Program-made: the position numbers and the translations under genes | NCBI GenBank assembly: GCA_963422275.1 | Contig: OY729418.1 | Location: 1,302,001 to 1,366,000 of the forward strand | Source of the DNA: G963422275 sp963422275 | GTDB taxonomy: Bacteria > Pseudomonadota > Alphaproteobacteria > Rhodobacterales > Rhodobacteraceae | Length of the DNA stretch: 64,000 nt | Direction: 5' to 3' | Part shown: piece by piece, positions 8,880 through 18,424 of the stretch | Layout of the letters: every line of letters starts with the position of its first letter | Numbering within the stretch: the stretch's first letter is position 1 | The notes under the pieces: model-generated | Seen by the model: the letters and a program-made list of their open reading frames with translations, nothing else | Databases searched by the model: none | Told to the model about the DNA's origin: nothing

Positions 8880-9941
8880 ATGATCATGCCAACACCATCT
8901 ATTGTCCACGGAGGTCCCGATCATCCAAAGGTTGCGTTCGGGAAGACTGGAATTCTGATCGCTAACTTGGGCACCCCCGACGATTACGGTTACTTCGCCA
9001 TGCGCCGCTATCTAAGCCAGTTTCTTTCCGATCGCCGCGTAATCGACTATTCGCCATGGATCTGGCAACCGATTCTCCAGTTCATTGTCCTGTCCAAGCG
9101 GCCGTTCTCGTCGGGGGCGGCATACAAGCGCATCTGGAACGCCGAAGAGGACGAAAGCCCTCTTCTGACCATAACCAGAAACCAGACACTGAAGCTCGCG
9201 AAATTCATCAAAGGCAGGACTGCAGACGATGTACTGGTGGATTTTTGCATGCGCTACGGAAATCCTTCGACAAAGTCGCGCCTGCAAGCTCTCGTTGCGG
9301 CCGGGTGCACGAAAATTCTGTTTTTCCCTCTCTATCCGCAATATTCGGCCGCAACGACGGCGTCTGCAAACGACGAACTGTTCCGGTCCCTCCAAGAGAT
9401 CAGATGGCAGCCTGCGGTTCGCACGGTCTCTCCGTATTTCGAACATCCAAAATACATCCGGGCATTGGCGGATTCAGTGTCTCGCGCCGCGGACGAACTG
9501 GATTTCACTCCGGATGTCTTTCTCGCGTCATACCATGGTCTTCCGAAGAGATTTCTTTCCGAAGGGGACCCGTACCACTGCCACTGCCAGAAGACCTCGC
9601 GGCTTCTTCGAGAGCGGCTCGAACTGGACGTTGATCAACTTGTCACCAGCTTCCAGTCTCGCTTTGGGCCAGAGCAATGGCTTCAACCGTACACTGTCGA
9701 GGAAGTCAAAAGGCTGGCGCGGGCCGGGAAGAAGCGCATCGCTGTCTTCGCTCCAGGCTTTGCCTCAGACTGCATCGAAACGCTTGAGGAAATCAGGGAT
9801 GAGATCCGCGAGAGCTTCGACGATGCAGGAGGCGAGCGTTTCGCTTACATTCCGTGCCTGAACGCGAGCGACCCCCACATCGCGATGATGACGGACATTG
9901 CCATGGAGAACCTTCAGGGCTGGGTAGGCGCGTCAGCATAG
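8880..9941 (+). CDS. hemH: Ferrochelatase
   Basis: Inserts Fe2+ into protoporphyrin IX, the last step of protoheme synthesis. Family motifs in order: GILIANLGTPDDYGYFAMRR, FLSDRRVIDY, the FFPLYPQYSAATTAS segment, the active-site ASYHGLPKRF (metal-binding His, about residue 217) and PGFASDCIETLEEI with the catalytic Glu. The length of about 353 is normal. ATGs at 8853, 8880 and 8886 are possible; 8880 is used because the leader before DHPKV is then of usual length. The YHCHCQKTSR segment keeps two Cys residues that could bind a cluster, as in some bacterial enzymes. Confidence 0.96.
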   Translation: MIMPTPSIVHGGPDHPKVAFGKTGILIANLGTPDDYGYFAMRRYLSQFLSDRRVIDYSPWIWQPILQFIVLSKRPFSSGAAYKRIWNAEEDESPLLTITRNQTLKLAKFIKGRTADDVLVDFCMRYGNPSTKSRLQALVAAGCTKILFFPLYPQYSAATTASANDELFRSLQEIRWQPAVRTVSPYFEHPKYIRALADSVSRAADELDFTPDVFLASYHGLPKRFLSEGDPYHCHCQKTSRLLRERLELDVDQLVTSFQSRFGPEQWLQPYTVEEVKRLARAGKKRIAVFAPGFASDCIETLEEIRDEIRESFDDAGGERFAYIPCLNASDPHIAMMTDIAMENLQGWVGASA

Positions 9942-9947
9942 ATGGCG

Positions 9948-10352
9948 TCAGCCGCCCAGCCAATCCCTGAGAATGGGAACCAACGGCTGGTCGGCAGGCG
10001 GCATCGGATAGGATTTCATATCCTTCGGGCGAACCCATTTTAGATCTTGGCCCTCGCGGTTCTGCGGCAGCCCCTCCCACTTGCGGCATGCGAACAGAGG
10101 CATCAGCAGATGAAAGTCTGCATACCCGTGGCTTGCAAAGGTCAGAGGGGCGAGACAGCTCTGCCACGTGCTGATTCCCAATTCCTCCCTCAATTCCCGG
10201 ATCAAAGTCGCTTCAGGGACCTCGCCGCGCTCCATCTTTCCGCCAGGGAATTCCCACAGCCCGCCAAGAAACTTCCCCTGCGGCCTTTTCGCCAGCAGCA
10301 CCCGCGCGTCACGGTCAATCAACGCGACGGCCGCGACGACCACAAGCTTCAT
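9948..10352 (-). CDS. mutT: Nudix hydrolase, MutT-type 8-oxo-dGTP diphosphatase
   Basis: 134 residues from the ATG at 10352 (MKLVVVAAVALIDRDARVLL). The Nudix box G-x5-E-x7-REL-x-EELGI is complete, preceded by GGLWEFPGGK. MutT removes 8-oxo-dGTP from the nucleotide pool and prevents A:T to C:G changes. The ATG overlaps the argJ stop by four bases (ATGA), so the two are translationally coupled. The argJ-mutT pair beside secA is a known alphaproteobacterial arrangement. Confidence 0.9.
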   Translation of the reverse strand: MKLVVVAAVALIDRDARVLLAKRPQGKFLGGLWEFPGGKMERGEVPEATLIRELREELGISTWQSCLAPLTFASHGYADFHLLMPLFACRKWEGLPQNREGQDLKWVRPKDMKSYPMPPADQPLVPILRDWLGG

Positions 10353-11599
10353 GAGCGATAATCTGCGTTTATGGCAACGTAGTTGCTTGAAAGATCGCAA
10401 GTCCAGACCCGGGCCGACCCGCTTCCCATGCCAAGATCGACGTTGAATTGAAGTTGCGGCTTCCGCATGTACTCGGCAGCCACCGCCTCGATGTAACCGT
10501 CAGCCACCGCCCCATTCTCCGCCACCTTAATGCCGCCAAAACTGACGGACAGCCTGTCTCGGTCCACTGCGGCACCGGATTTGCCGACAGCCATGACGAT
10601 GCGCCCCCAATTTGGATCCTCACCGGTCAACGCGGTCTTCACGAGAGGGGAGTTGGCAATCGATTTTGCCACCTTTTCCGCATCGTCCGAGGATACAGCG
10701 CCAGAGACATTCACCTCTAGCAGCTTCGTTGCGCCTTCGCCGTCCCGCACCAGCTGAATTGCAAGATTTTCCATTACATCTGAGAGACCTCGCTGGAACG
10801 ACACTCCGCCCGTGGAGTCACCGGAACGAATGCGCTTCGCTTTCGCCGCTCCGGTGGCAGCCACGATCAGCGTGTCTGACGTCGACATGTCACCGTCGAC
10901 CGTTACAGCGTTGAATGTCCGGCGATTGATTTCCGTTACCATGGACTGGAGCGCTTCTCGCTCGATGTCCGCATCCGTGAAGACAAATGCAAGCATGGTC
11001 GCCATGTCCGGAGCGATCATGCCCGAACCCTTGGCTATTCCTGCTATGCGGACCTGGTCTTCAGCCAGGTTCACGACCGCCCCTGCACCCTTCGGGAAAG
11101 TGTCCGTTGTCATTATTGCTCGCGCGGCATCCTCAATTCGATCGTGCCTCAGCCGGTCTTTCAGCGGCTCAAGTGCATTCAGCAGCTTTCCCTCGGGAAG
11201 CACTTCGCCAATCACGCCAGTGGACGCCGTCAGCACACGTTCTTTGGGGACGCCGGTCTCGGTGGCTACGGCATCTGCCAGCGTGGAGACGGCATTGAAT
11301 CCGGCCTTGCCCGTAAACGCGTTCGCGTTTCCTGAATTCACCAAGATCGCCGCACCGCTGACGTTTCCCTTCTCTCGGGCATGCAGCGCGATCTTTCTCT
11401 CGCAATCCAGAACCGAAGCGGACCTTGTTGCTGATTTGGTGAAAACTCCCGCCAATGCTGTGCCGGACGCCAAGCGCACCAGCATAACGTCGTCTCGGCC
11501 CTCGTAGCGAATGCCGGCGGCGAAAGAGGCGAATTCCGCGCCGCTGATCTCGGGAAGATCGGGAAAACCGCCTGGCGGCGCGAGAGGTGAAATCTCCAT
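10349..11599 (-). CDS. argJ: ArgJ, glutamate N-acetyltransferase / amino-acid N-acetyltransferase
   Basis: 416 residues of the arginine pathway enzyme that transfers the acetyl group from N-acetylornithine to glutamate. It carries the self-cleavage site MIAPDMATMLAF (nucleophile Thr about residue 201), an ILVNSGNANAFTG oxyanion-region motif, TTDTFPK, and the GEDPNWGRI C-terminal signature. It starts METhionine-first as MEISPLAPPGGF, as expected. Upstream, where a peptidyl-prolyl isomerase and then secA would be expected in related genomes, the sequence breaks into an accessory island. Confidence 0.96.
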   Translation of the reverse strand: MEISPLAPPGGFPDLPEISGAEFASFAAGIRYEGRDDVMLVRLASGTALAGVFTKSATRSASVLDCERKIALHAREKGNVSGAAILVNSGNANAFTGKAGFNAVSTLADAVATETGVPKERVLTASTGVIGEVLPEGKLLNALEPLKDRLRHDRIEDAARAIMTTDTFPKGAGAVVNLAEDQVRIAGIAKGSGMIAPDMATMLAFVFTDADIEREALQSMVTEINRRTFNAVTVDGDMSTSDTLIVAATGAAKAKRIRSGDSTGGVSFQRGLSDVMENLAIQLVRDGEGATKLLEVNVSGAVSSDDAEKVAKSIANSPLVKTALTGEDPNWGRIVMAVGKSGAAVDRDRLSVSFGGIKVAENGAVADGYIEAVAAEYMRKPQLQFNVDLGMGSGSARVWTCDLSSNYVAINADYRS

Positions 11600-12225
11600 T
11601 GCAAGTCCATCTGTCTAGATACAGCGAGAAGCCTAGCACGGAGAAAACTCGTTTTCGATTGCCCTCTTGAATAAATTCATCGACGACCCTCCGCGAGACC
11701 CAGTGGCAGCCCTTCGTTGAATACAGTCGAAAACCAGTGCATATGATGTCTTGACACCGAAAACACCAAAGGGTTGAAGATTCAATGCCGCCATGCGGCA
11801 GACCGTGACTCTGACTGGACGGGGATTTGCAGGCAACTGTCCCAAGCGCTTGAGCAACTGGGGATGGGTTCTGCTGGCTTGCGGCTTGGCTATCAAGCGA
11901 CATGAAAGACGACAAACATTGTCTCATGATTTGCTCATTCAATGTTTCGAATTGGCTTGAGAAGGGATTATCGATGCATGCAGCGCTTTCCGGAGTAAAA
12001 TGCAGCGCCACTTCTATGTAGACTCCTGCCTTGGCTGCACAGTAAGTTTTGAGTCGCTTTGGCAATCCAAGCGCAACCCTATATGCATGCGTAATCATAC
12101 GATCATGAATTTTATGGCAACTTGGAGCGTGTGCCGCGGTCTTTGGTTTCTGGAGTTTTGCGCATGGGAGCATCCTCTGCGGTGAAACCGATGCAATCGC
12201 CAATTCCCATGCACGCGGGTGAAAC
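11600..12225. other. Spacer at the left edge of the island, no gene seen
   Basis: No frame here looks like a protein. Long open frames on the minus strand are shadows of argJ. In related genomes a parvulin-type isomerase gene would sit here; I see no trace of it. The 3' half is AT-richer and may hold the promoter of the following helicase gene. Confidence 0.35.
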
Positions 12226-15200
12226 ATGAAGCGTCCACTCCCCACCGGTCTCTACGAGGATTTGTTGACGTTCGCGCTGGACGCGGAAAAAGCTTCCCGT
12301 GTCGCGGACGGATGGTACGTGGATTCCCGTCGCTTGTCAGATCCAAACGCCCGCCCGGAGTTCTTGGCTCGCCACGTGTACGAGCTGCTTCGGCACGCAC
12401 TTGAAGCGATGCCAGGAAAAACTGATGACAAGAAGGCTGCAGCTCAGATTCGCCTTGCAAACCTCTTGGTGGAGTCACTCCTCAAATTTGGGGCGGCAGC
12501 CGACGACAAGGTCAAAGAGCCCGCCCAATTACTGCTGGAGGTCGCCGAGCGCGGTGGGCTGGCCAACAACCCCTCATCTACGTCTCGCCCGATTCTCCCA
12601 CTTCGTCGAACGGACCTCCTCGTCAACGGGAAACGCGACGTTCAGATTTCGGGGGAAATCAGGCGCGAAATCCCCAGCGCAGATCGAATCGATCTTTTAT
12701 GTGCATTTGTGCGCCACTCTGGGTTGCGTCTATTTCAAGATGAACTCAAGGCTCAAGCTCAAAAGGGAGCGCAAGTGCGGGTAATCTCGAGCGTCTACAC
12801 CGGCTCCACGGAACGACGCGCACTGGACGCGCTTTTCGCGCTTGGCGCCCAAGTAAAGGTATCCTACGACGTTAAACGAACACGTCTTCATGCCAAAGCT
12901 TGGCTGTTCCACCGGGCAAGCGGGCATCACACTGCTTACATCGGCTCTTCGAACCTGACCCATGCGGCGCAAGTAGATGGGCTCGAATGGAACGTGCGCG
13001 TGAGTGCCACCGAGAATCCAAACGTGATTGAACGCTTCAAGATGACCTTTGAGCAATACTGGCAAGATCCCGAATTTGAAGACTACGCGCCGGAAAGAGA
13101 CGCAGAGCGGCTGGACCGCGCATTGTCAAAACAGAGCCACCAAGGCACTCCTGCGGATGACAGCGTGGTGCCACTGCTGGTCGATGTCTCGCCAAAACCC
13201 CACCAAGTTGCTGCTCTTGAGGCACTGGAGGCCGAGCGCTTGCGCGGGCATTCGCGCAACCTCGTGGTCGCCGCGACCGGCACGGGAAAAACCTGGATCG
13301 CGGCGTTTGACTTCAAGCGACTGCGTAGCCAGGGCAAGGGTCAGTCCCTGCTTTTCGTGGCACATCGCGAAGAAATACTTCGTCAGAGCCAGCAAGTCTT
13401 TCAACTCGTCCTGCGAGAGCCTGGTTTCGGCGAGCAAATGGTCGGTGGCGAACGACCTCGATCGGGCCGCCATGTCTTTGCCTCGATACAGTCACTCACG
13501 AACCAAATAGCAGATATTGAGCCGGACAGCTTTGATGTGGTCATCGTGGACGAATTTCACCATGCGGCAGCCACAAGTTACGAACGCCTCCTGTCAAGAT
13601 TGAATCCGCAGATTCTGCTTGGGCTTACCGCCACGCCGGAGCGTGCCGACGGGAGGTCGATTCTCGAATGGTTCGACGGCCGCATAGCATCGGAATCTCG
13701 GCTATGGGATGCACTTGACCAAGGCCTGCTCTGCCCATTTCACTATTTCGGCGTCAATGACCCGACCGATCTCTCAAAGATTCGCTTCGAGCGGGGAAGA
13801 TACGTCCCGAGCGAACTTGACAACGTCTTCACTGGCGATCACGTTCGAGCGCTCAGGGTGCTTCAGGCCGTCAGGGAATTGGTGACAGATCCGAACCGGA
13901 TGCGGGCATTGGGATTCTGCGCCAGCGTTGGCCATGCCCGCTTCATGGCGAGTGAATTCAACCGTTTCGGCTATCCCTCTTTGGCACTCGACGCTAGCAC
14001 TCCTCGCAATGAACGCCGCGATGCGCTCACCCGCTTGAGATGTGGGCAGCTTCGCGCAATCTTCGCCGTTGACTTGTTCAATGAGGGCCTGGACCTGCCA
14101 GAGATCGACACCGTCCTAATGCTTCGGCCAACTGAAAGTGCCACCGTGTTTCTCCAGCAACTCGGACGCGGCTTGCGATGGGCCGAGGGCAAGCGGGTTC
14201 TCACGGTAATGGATTTCGTCGGGCAGGTGCGTCGCGAGTATCGCTACGATGTTCGCTACCGGGCCCTGCTCGGTGGAACCCGGCACCAGATCAAGAAAGC
14301 CATCGAAGCAGACTTCCCGCTTCTTCCGCCTGGATGCGCGCTCAAGCTTGATCAAGTTGCGAGAGATGCAGTGCTGAGCAACCTTAAGGAAGCGGTGAAA
14401 AATTCACGTAACCGCCTCGCCGACGATCTGCGCGCCCTTGGTCACAATGCGCGATTGGGCGATTTCCTGCGTGCTTCTGGCACAGAGATCGAGGAGATAT
14501 ACGCCCGACCTCAATCAGGACATTGCTTCACGGAGTTGCGGCGGCGAGCGAATTTCGATATCAGCGGAGGGGCACACCCTTCGGATTTCCCTCTCATGCG
14601 CTCATTCGGTCGACTGCTGCATGTAGACGACCGCCAGCGACTGGACAGGTGGCAGGCACTGCTGGAAAGCGATCATCCCAATCCGATCTCGGCGCTAAAG
14701 GGCCACGATTTCCGGCTAGGCCTAATGCTGTTCGCCATTCTTGGCCAACGTCATCAGCCAATCTCCGAGGCTGACCAGATAGTGCTCAAGCTCCGCAAAT
14801 CTGAGGAGTTGCGTCGAGAACTCATTGATCTGATTGAAATTCTGGCCGATCGCATTCGAACTGTCCCAAAACCGCTCGCTACGGCCAGGGACATGCCCCT
14901 TGCAAGCCACGCCACCTATACACTCGGCGAGATCGTGGCTGCTCATGCGCACTGCGACACGCACGGTGCACTAGTCCTGCCTCAGAGTGGGGTTCTTTGG
15001 AACCAAGCAACACAAACGGATCTTCTGTTCATCACGCTGGAGAAATCGGACCAGGACTATTCCCCTGCGACCCGCTACGCTGACTTCCCCATTTCCCCAA
15101 CCCTTTTTCACTGGGAATCCCAGAACACCGCGTCACCGGACACCGCTGCCGGACGCCGCTATGTCAGACAACCTTTCGACCATACCAATGTGGTTCTGTT

Positions 15201-15369
15201 TGTACGCGAGAGAAAGAGAGACGACCGTGGCGGAACCCTTCCATATTGCTGCCTCGGACGGGCACGGTACCTTAGCCACGAGTCTGAACGTCCAATGAAA
15301 ATACGGTGGAAGCTAGACCGCCCAATGCCAATGGGGCTGTATCAGGTGGGGAAAGCCGTTGCCGGCTAG
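12226..15369 (+). CDS. PLD-like nuclease / SF2 helicase / DUF3427 fusion protein
   Basis: 1047 residues. A phospholipase-D-like nuclease module lies at about 150-270, with RLHAKAWLFH followed by YIGSSNLT, a degenerate HKD motif. A superfamily 2 helicase follows: AATGTGKTWIAA (Walker A, about 349), VIVDEFHHA (about 437), GLTATPERADG, and motif VI FLQQLGRGLRW (about 644). The C-terminal about 130 residues (VLPQSGVLWNQATQTDLLFI ... FHWESQN) match DUF3427. This architecture is frequent in genomic islands and may act on foreign DNA, but its biochemistry is not settled. The gene is intact and stands alone; the Nudix partner that often follows is not seen. Confidence 0.85.
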   Translation: MKRPLPTGLYEDLLTFALDAEKASRVADGWYVDSRRLSDPNARPEFLARHVYELLRHALEAMPGKTDDKKAAAQIRLANLLVESLLKFGAAADDKVKEPAQLLLEVAERGGLANNPSSTSRPILPLRRTDLLVNGKRDVQISGEIRREIPSADRIDLLCAFVRHSGLRLFQDELKAQAQKGAQVRVISSVYTGSTERRALDALFALGAQVKVSYDVKRTRLHAKAWLFHRASGHHTAYIGSSNLTHAAQVDGLEWNVRVSATENPNVIERFKMTFEQYWQDPEFEDYAPERDAERLDRALSKQSHQGTPADDSVVPLLVDVSPKPHQVAALEALEAERLRGHSRNLVVAATGTGKTWIAAFDFKRLRSQGKGQSLLFVAHREEILRQSQQVFQLVLREPGFGEQMVGGERPRSGRHVFASIQSLTNQIADIEPDSFDVVIVDEFHHAAATSYERLLSRLNPQILLGLTATPERADGRSILEWFDGRIASESRLWDALDQGLLCPFHYFGVNDPTDLSKIRFERGRYVPSELDNVFTGDHVRALRVLQAVRELVTDPNRMRALGFCASVGHARFMASEFNRFGYPSLALDASTPRNERRDALTRLRCGQLRAIFAVDLFNEGLDLPEIDTVLMLRPTESATVFLQQLGRGLRWAEGKRVLTVMDFVGQVRREYRYDVRYRALLGGTRHQIKKAIEADFPLLPPGCALKLDQVARDAVLSNLKEAVKNSRNRLADDLRALGHNARLGDFLRASGTEIEEIYARPQSGHCFTELRRRANFDISGGAHPSDFPLMRSFGRLLHVDDRQRLDRWQALLESDHPNPISALKGHDFRLGLMLFAILGQRHQPISEADQIVLKLRKSEELRRELIDLIEILADRIRTVPKPLATARDMPLASHATYTLGEIVAAHAHCDTHGALVLPQSGVLWNQATQTDLLFITLEKSDQDYSPATRYADFPISPTLFHWESQNTASPDTAAGRRYVRQPFDHTNVVLFVRERKRDDRGGTLPYCCLGRARYLSHESERPMKIRWKLDRPMPMGLYQVGKAVAG

Positions 15370-15872
15370 GCGTCGAGGTGAATTCTGAACGTCTCTGCCC
15401 CGCAAATGGCTGACCATGCAGATTCTGGCTGTGCCGGATGCGAACGGTGCAATGGCCACCTGGAAGGTGTGGTCCCTGACACATGGGTGGGAGTTGGTCA
15501 TGCCTGCTGGAACTGACAAGCATGTTGGCGCCGAGGTTTTTTGGCGTGGTCTCCTAGATGAAGGTTTCTGGACGACTACGCCGATTCGTATGAAGCGCTG
15601 GAAGAAAGCTGGATGCCCGGTTCCGGCGTTGACGGTACAGTGCGCTGACCAGTCCACGGGCACAGGCGACGTTTCCTAGCCGACAGTCGGCAAGACGATC
15701 AATCGAAACCCATCCACGGCATGCCGGGCAGAAGCGCGAGGAGCCGCTCCGCAAAATTCCGGGCAGCCTCTTCAATGTCCCAACAGTAGCCGTCCGTGAA
15801 GCCGGGAGGGGGATTTTCTTAACCGATTTGGCTCTATCATGTCGAAACCCGTCAATTTATTCGAGACGCTGC
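15370..15872. other. Spacer between helicase and DUF6527 relic
   Basis: No convincing gene. A short frame at 15416-15679 on the plus strand (87 residues) has no family features. On the minus strand, 15700-15810 reads as a plausible protein tail (DIEEAARNFAERLLALLPG, then a stop) without any start, perhaps the end of a deleted gene. Confidence 0.25.
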
Positions 15873-16244
15873 ATGAAAAAAGCTGTGGACAAGCTGACGC
15901 CTTGCTTCGTCGAACTTATCCCGGAGGTTCTGGACCATCGCGTGCTTTGCATCTCGGTTGAATGCACAACCACAACACACAGATACGCTTGCGGTTGCGG
16001 CGAGAAAGTTGTTCTGTCGCTTCACCCAATCGATTGACGGCTGACCTTCGATGGGAATTCGATCACTATGCGCCCGTCAGTCGGGAATTGGTGCTTTGCC
16101 TGCCGATCGCACTATCTGATCACCGACAACCGGATCGAATGGGCAGACGGTTGGCCAGAAGAGCAAGTTGTGGTCGATCGCCACCGTGACGCGGCACGCC
16201 GCACCTCTGGTGTGGCAAGGCCCAATCGAAAAACCAGCCGTTAA
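15873..16244 (+). pseudogene. DUF6527-family gene interrupted by an in-frame TGA
   Basis: From ATG 15873 (MKKAVDKLTPCFVELIPEVL) the frame contains the family's RYACGCGEKVVLSLHP motif, then meets TGA at 16035-16037 where Trp (TGG) is expected. The same frame continues RLTFDGNSITMRPSVGNW, CFACRSHYLITDNRIEWADG and ends at a TAA at 16242-16244. Only one base differs from an intact gene. The Cys residues suggest a zinc-binding fold. DUF6527 proteins often occur beside bacterial ubiquitin-like E1/E2 operons; no such partner is in this window. Either the gene is dead or the stop is read through; no recoding signal is seen. Confidence 0.7.
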
Positions 16245-16474
16245 CGTGCCCACGGCTGTCGCTGCCAGCCTGCCTGGGTGGCTCAGACGCATGATTGACC
16301 GGATCTTTCTCTCCCAAGAACGCACATCAGACGAAAGCTTGCTCGGTCTGCATAGGCAATGATCGAAATGGCTTGCTTCGACTGGACTTTTCACACCGAC
16401 GGTATGGGACATGGCGCAGTCAGGACGAAAATGGCCGCTGCCACAGGTGACTCTTGATCAATTCTTATTACAAG

Positions 16475-17060
16475 ACCGTTGCGAAAGCGGGCGTTTTTCT
16501 CTGCATTTCGCCGTCCGGGGCCGGCTGAGCGACTAGCGGCTGCCGATGTCTGGCTGCAGTGCCTTCCGGACGCGATTTTGGCCCCAAAAGGCGCCGTTTC
16601 AGCCCCCGATGCAACTCATCGGGCAGGTTCCGGACAGACTCTGGCCCTCAAGCCGCGACCGGCCCGATCCGGTTGGCCGCGCTGGACAGCCCCTTGTCGG
16701 CGAACGCCTCGCCCCCGATGTCCTGATCCAGGACCGCTGGATAGAAACGAGACAGATCGGTCAGAACGGAACGGTCAATGCCTGCGTCATCAATGATCGT
16801 GTCGCGCCTGGACGGGCCAAGCGCGACGGCATCCGATACAGCTTGTTCAGCACCACCATTATCGCTTCTGACGACGAACGGCCAGACCCCGCGACGCACT
16901 CGGCCAGCAGGACCCCTGCGCAAATTGCTGAGCCTGTATCGAGGCGAGCAGCAGCTTCCGTCTGGCCTTGGCCTCCCCCCACTATCAGAGCCTGCGTTGC
17001 CCGGAATGGTGCCTGACCTACCCGCCAAATCGCACGGTGATGGCAGAGTTTTTGTTCGCA
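16475..17060 (-). mobile_element. IS5-family relic that cuts the next gene
   Basis: The reverse strand holds pieces of a transposase in several frames, including EAIMVVLNKLYRMPSRLAR and AFADKGLSSAANR, the same ADKG-x-SSAANR motif as the relic at 3880-4150. Its end sequence near 16485-16520 matches the reverse of 4085-4140. The relic ends where the DUF262/AlbA gene begins without a start codon, so it probably removed that gene's 5' part. Exact ends are not visible. Confidence 0.5.
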
Positions 17061-17830
17061 AGCATGGCAGCGATACGGAGACCCCTTATGCCAACTCGAT
17101 AGTCAACATCACCTTGGTCAACGCCAAACTGAACAAGAAGCGGATCGGTGCCAAGGCCCCTTTGGTCTATCTTGCGGATTTTGCAGATGAGAATTCAGAA
17201 TTGAAACATGCGCTGAGCAGCCATCTCATCGAGATGGATGATGCTTCGGTTGTCCAAGACGATTTCACTGCATTCCTGAAGCATCGCTCAGAAGTTCTCT
17301 ATGCCGAGATCTTGAAGCGCATCGAACCATCCGAAGCACCTGCTCAGATCGATCCCGTGCATGAGATGATCCTCGAAGGAGAGGGTCAGCTGGTCGAGTC
17401 CAAATCCACCCTGCGATACGACATGCGCATATGCGAAGTGAACAAGAAACTTGAACATGTGGTCGCCAAGACAGTTGCGGCATTCATGAATTCTGACGGT
17501 GGAAACCTCTTTATCGGAGTGGATGACCATGGCAATGCCATTGGTCTCGAACTCGACTACGGCACACTGTCAAAAAAAGATCGTGACGGTTTTCAGCTCC
17601 ATCTTGCCAATATCTTCGACAAGTATCTTGGCAAGGATGTGATGAAGCTCTGGAAGCTCGACTGGCTCAGCTATGACGACAAACAGATCTGTCATGTTCA
17701 GGTCACACTGGCGAATAAACCCGTTTATGTGACCTCGGAAGGTAAGGAAGAGTTCTTCGTCCGCAAAGAAGGATCATCACAGCCCCTTTCTCGTGCAGAA
17801 GAACATGAGTGGAATAAGGGACGGTTCTGA
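17061..17830 (+). pseudogene. 5'-truncated DUF262 (GmrSD-like) / Schlafen AlbA_2 protein
   Basis: Homology begins abruptly at about 17075 (TPYANSIVNITLVNAKLNKK, then APLVYLADF and HLIEMDD). This resembles the C-terminal end of GmrSD-type DUF262/DUF1524 restriction proteins. It is followed from about 17380 by an AlbA_2 (Schlafen-like) domain: LVESKSTLRYD, VAAFMNSDGGNLFIGVDD and KEEFFVRKEGSS. The reading frame is open upstream only through an unrelated IS relic, and no start codon fits. The N-terminal nuclease/NTPase part is gone. Full-length relatives are seen in defence islands; this copy is probably inactive. Confidence 0.6.
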
Positions 17831-17906
17831 GATCAGATCAAATAGACAGAGCCCAGCCTCTGAACTGCTTGGGGGCCAGAGCGGGATACCCGCCCTGGCA
17901 TTGCGG

Positions 17907-18103
17907 TCACTCGGTGACCGGATCTTCATCGCGGCGCGGGAAGGCGACTATTTCGACGCCGGGAAACATGCTGTGTTTGACGTTGATCGACGTGATGTTG
18001 CCGCTGTCGTCGGTGTTGACGAAGAGCACGCCGCAGCGGTCCCAGAAGTTTTGCCGTCTTTTTCGCCGGATTTGACGTTCAGTTTCAGAGTTTGAGCAGC
18101 CAT
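17907..18103 (-). pseudogene. Small conserved plasmid-type protein with a frameshift
   Basis: From ATG 18103, with GAGG at a good distance, the frame reads MAAQTLKLNVKSGEKDGK. One base is then missing, and the next frame reads FWDRCGVLFVNTDDSG, NITSINVKHSMFPGVE and AFPRRDEDPVTE to a TGA at 17907. The joined protein of about 65 residues is coherent and resembles small proteins of unknown function that I associate with alphaproteobacterial plasmids. A single deletion in the codons for KN/KT appears to have killed it. Confidence 0.55.
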
Positions 18104-18424
18104 TTTTTGATCCTCACTTTGAGTGTTTCGATTAACATGGCCAAAGCGGGCACCAAGGGGATGTCAGCGGGAAAATTGCATCGAGAGGAATGCGTTGGCG
18201 CAGGGGAATTTTCTCGTTGAAGCGGGCTCCGCACCGCGTCTGGCACGGCTGCCCGCTTATGTTCAGCAATCAGAAACATGATTTTGAGGATCTGACTTTG
18301 GCGACCGGTCTCTGTGCCGCTCCGTCGAAACTGGCATGAAACAGCGGCAAGTTTTGCACCGGACCTGCGAATTGCCATGGGTAATATGATCTACCGGTCA
18401 TAAAGCGGAAATATGATCTGCGGA

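Noticed and set aside
10987..12245. Long minus-strand frame of 358 codons (11169-12245) and plus-strand frames opposite argJ
   Set aside because: They lie over argJ in other frames, and their sequence has no family features; argJ itself is complete.
15416..15679. 87-codon plus-strand frame after the helicase
   Set aside because: No family marks, no ribosome binding site, and it overlaps equally open minus-strand frames.
16778..17075. Upstream extension of the DUF262/AlbA frame to an ATG at 16778
   Set aside because: The extension is the antisense of an IS5-type relic; it is open by chance and has no matching domain.
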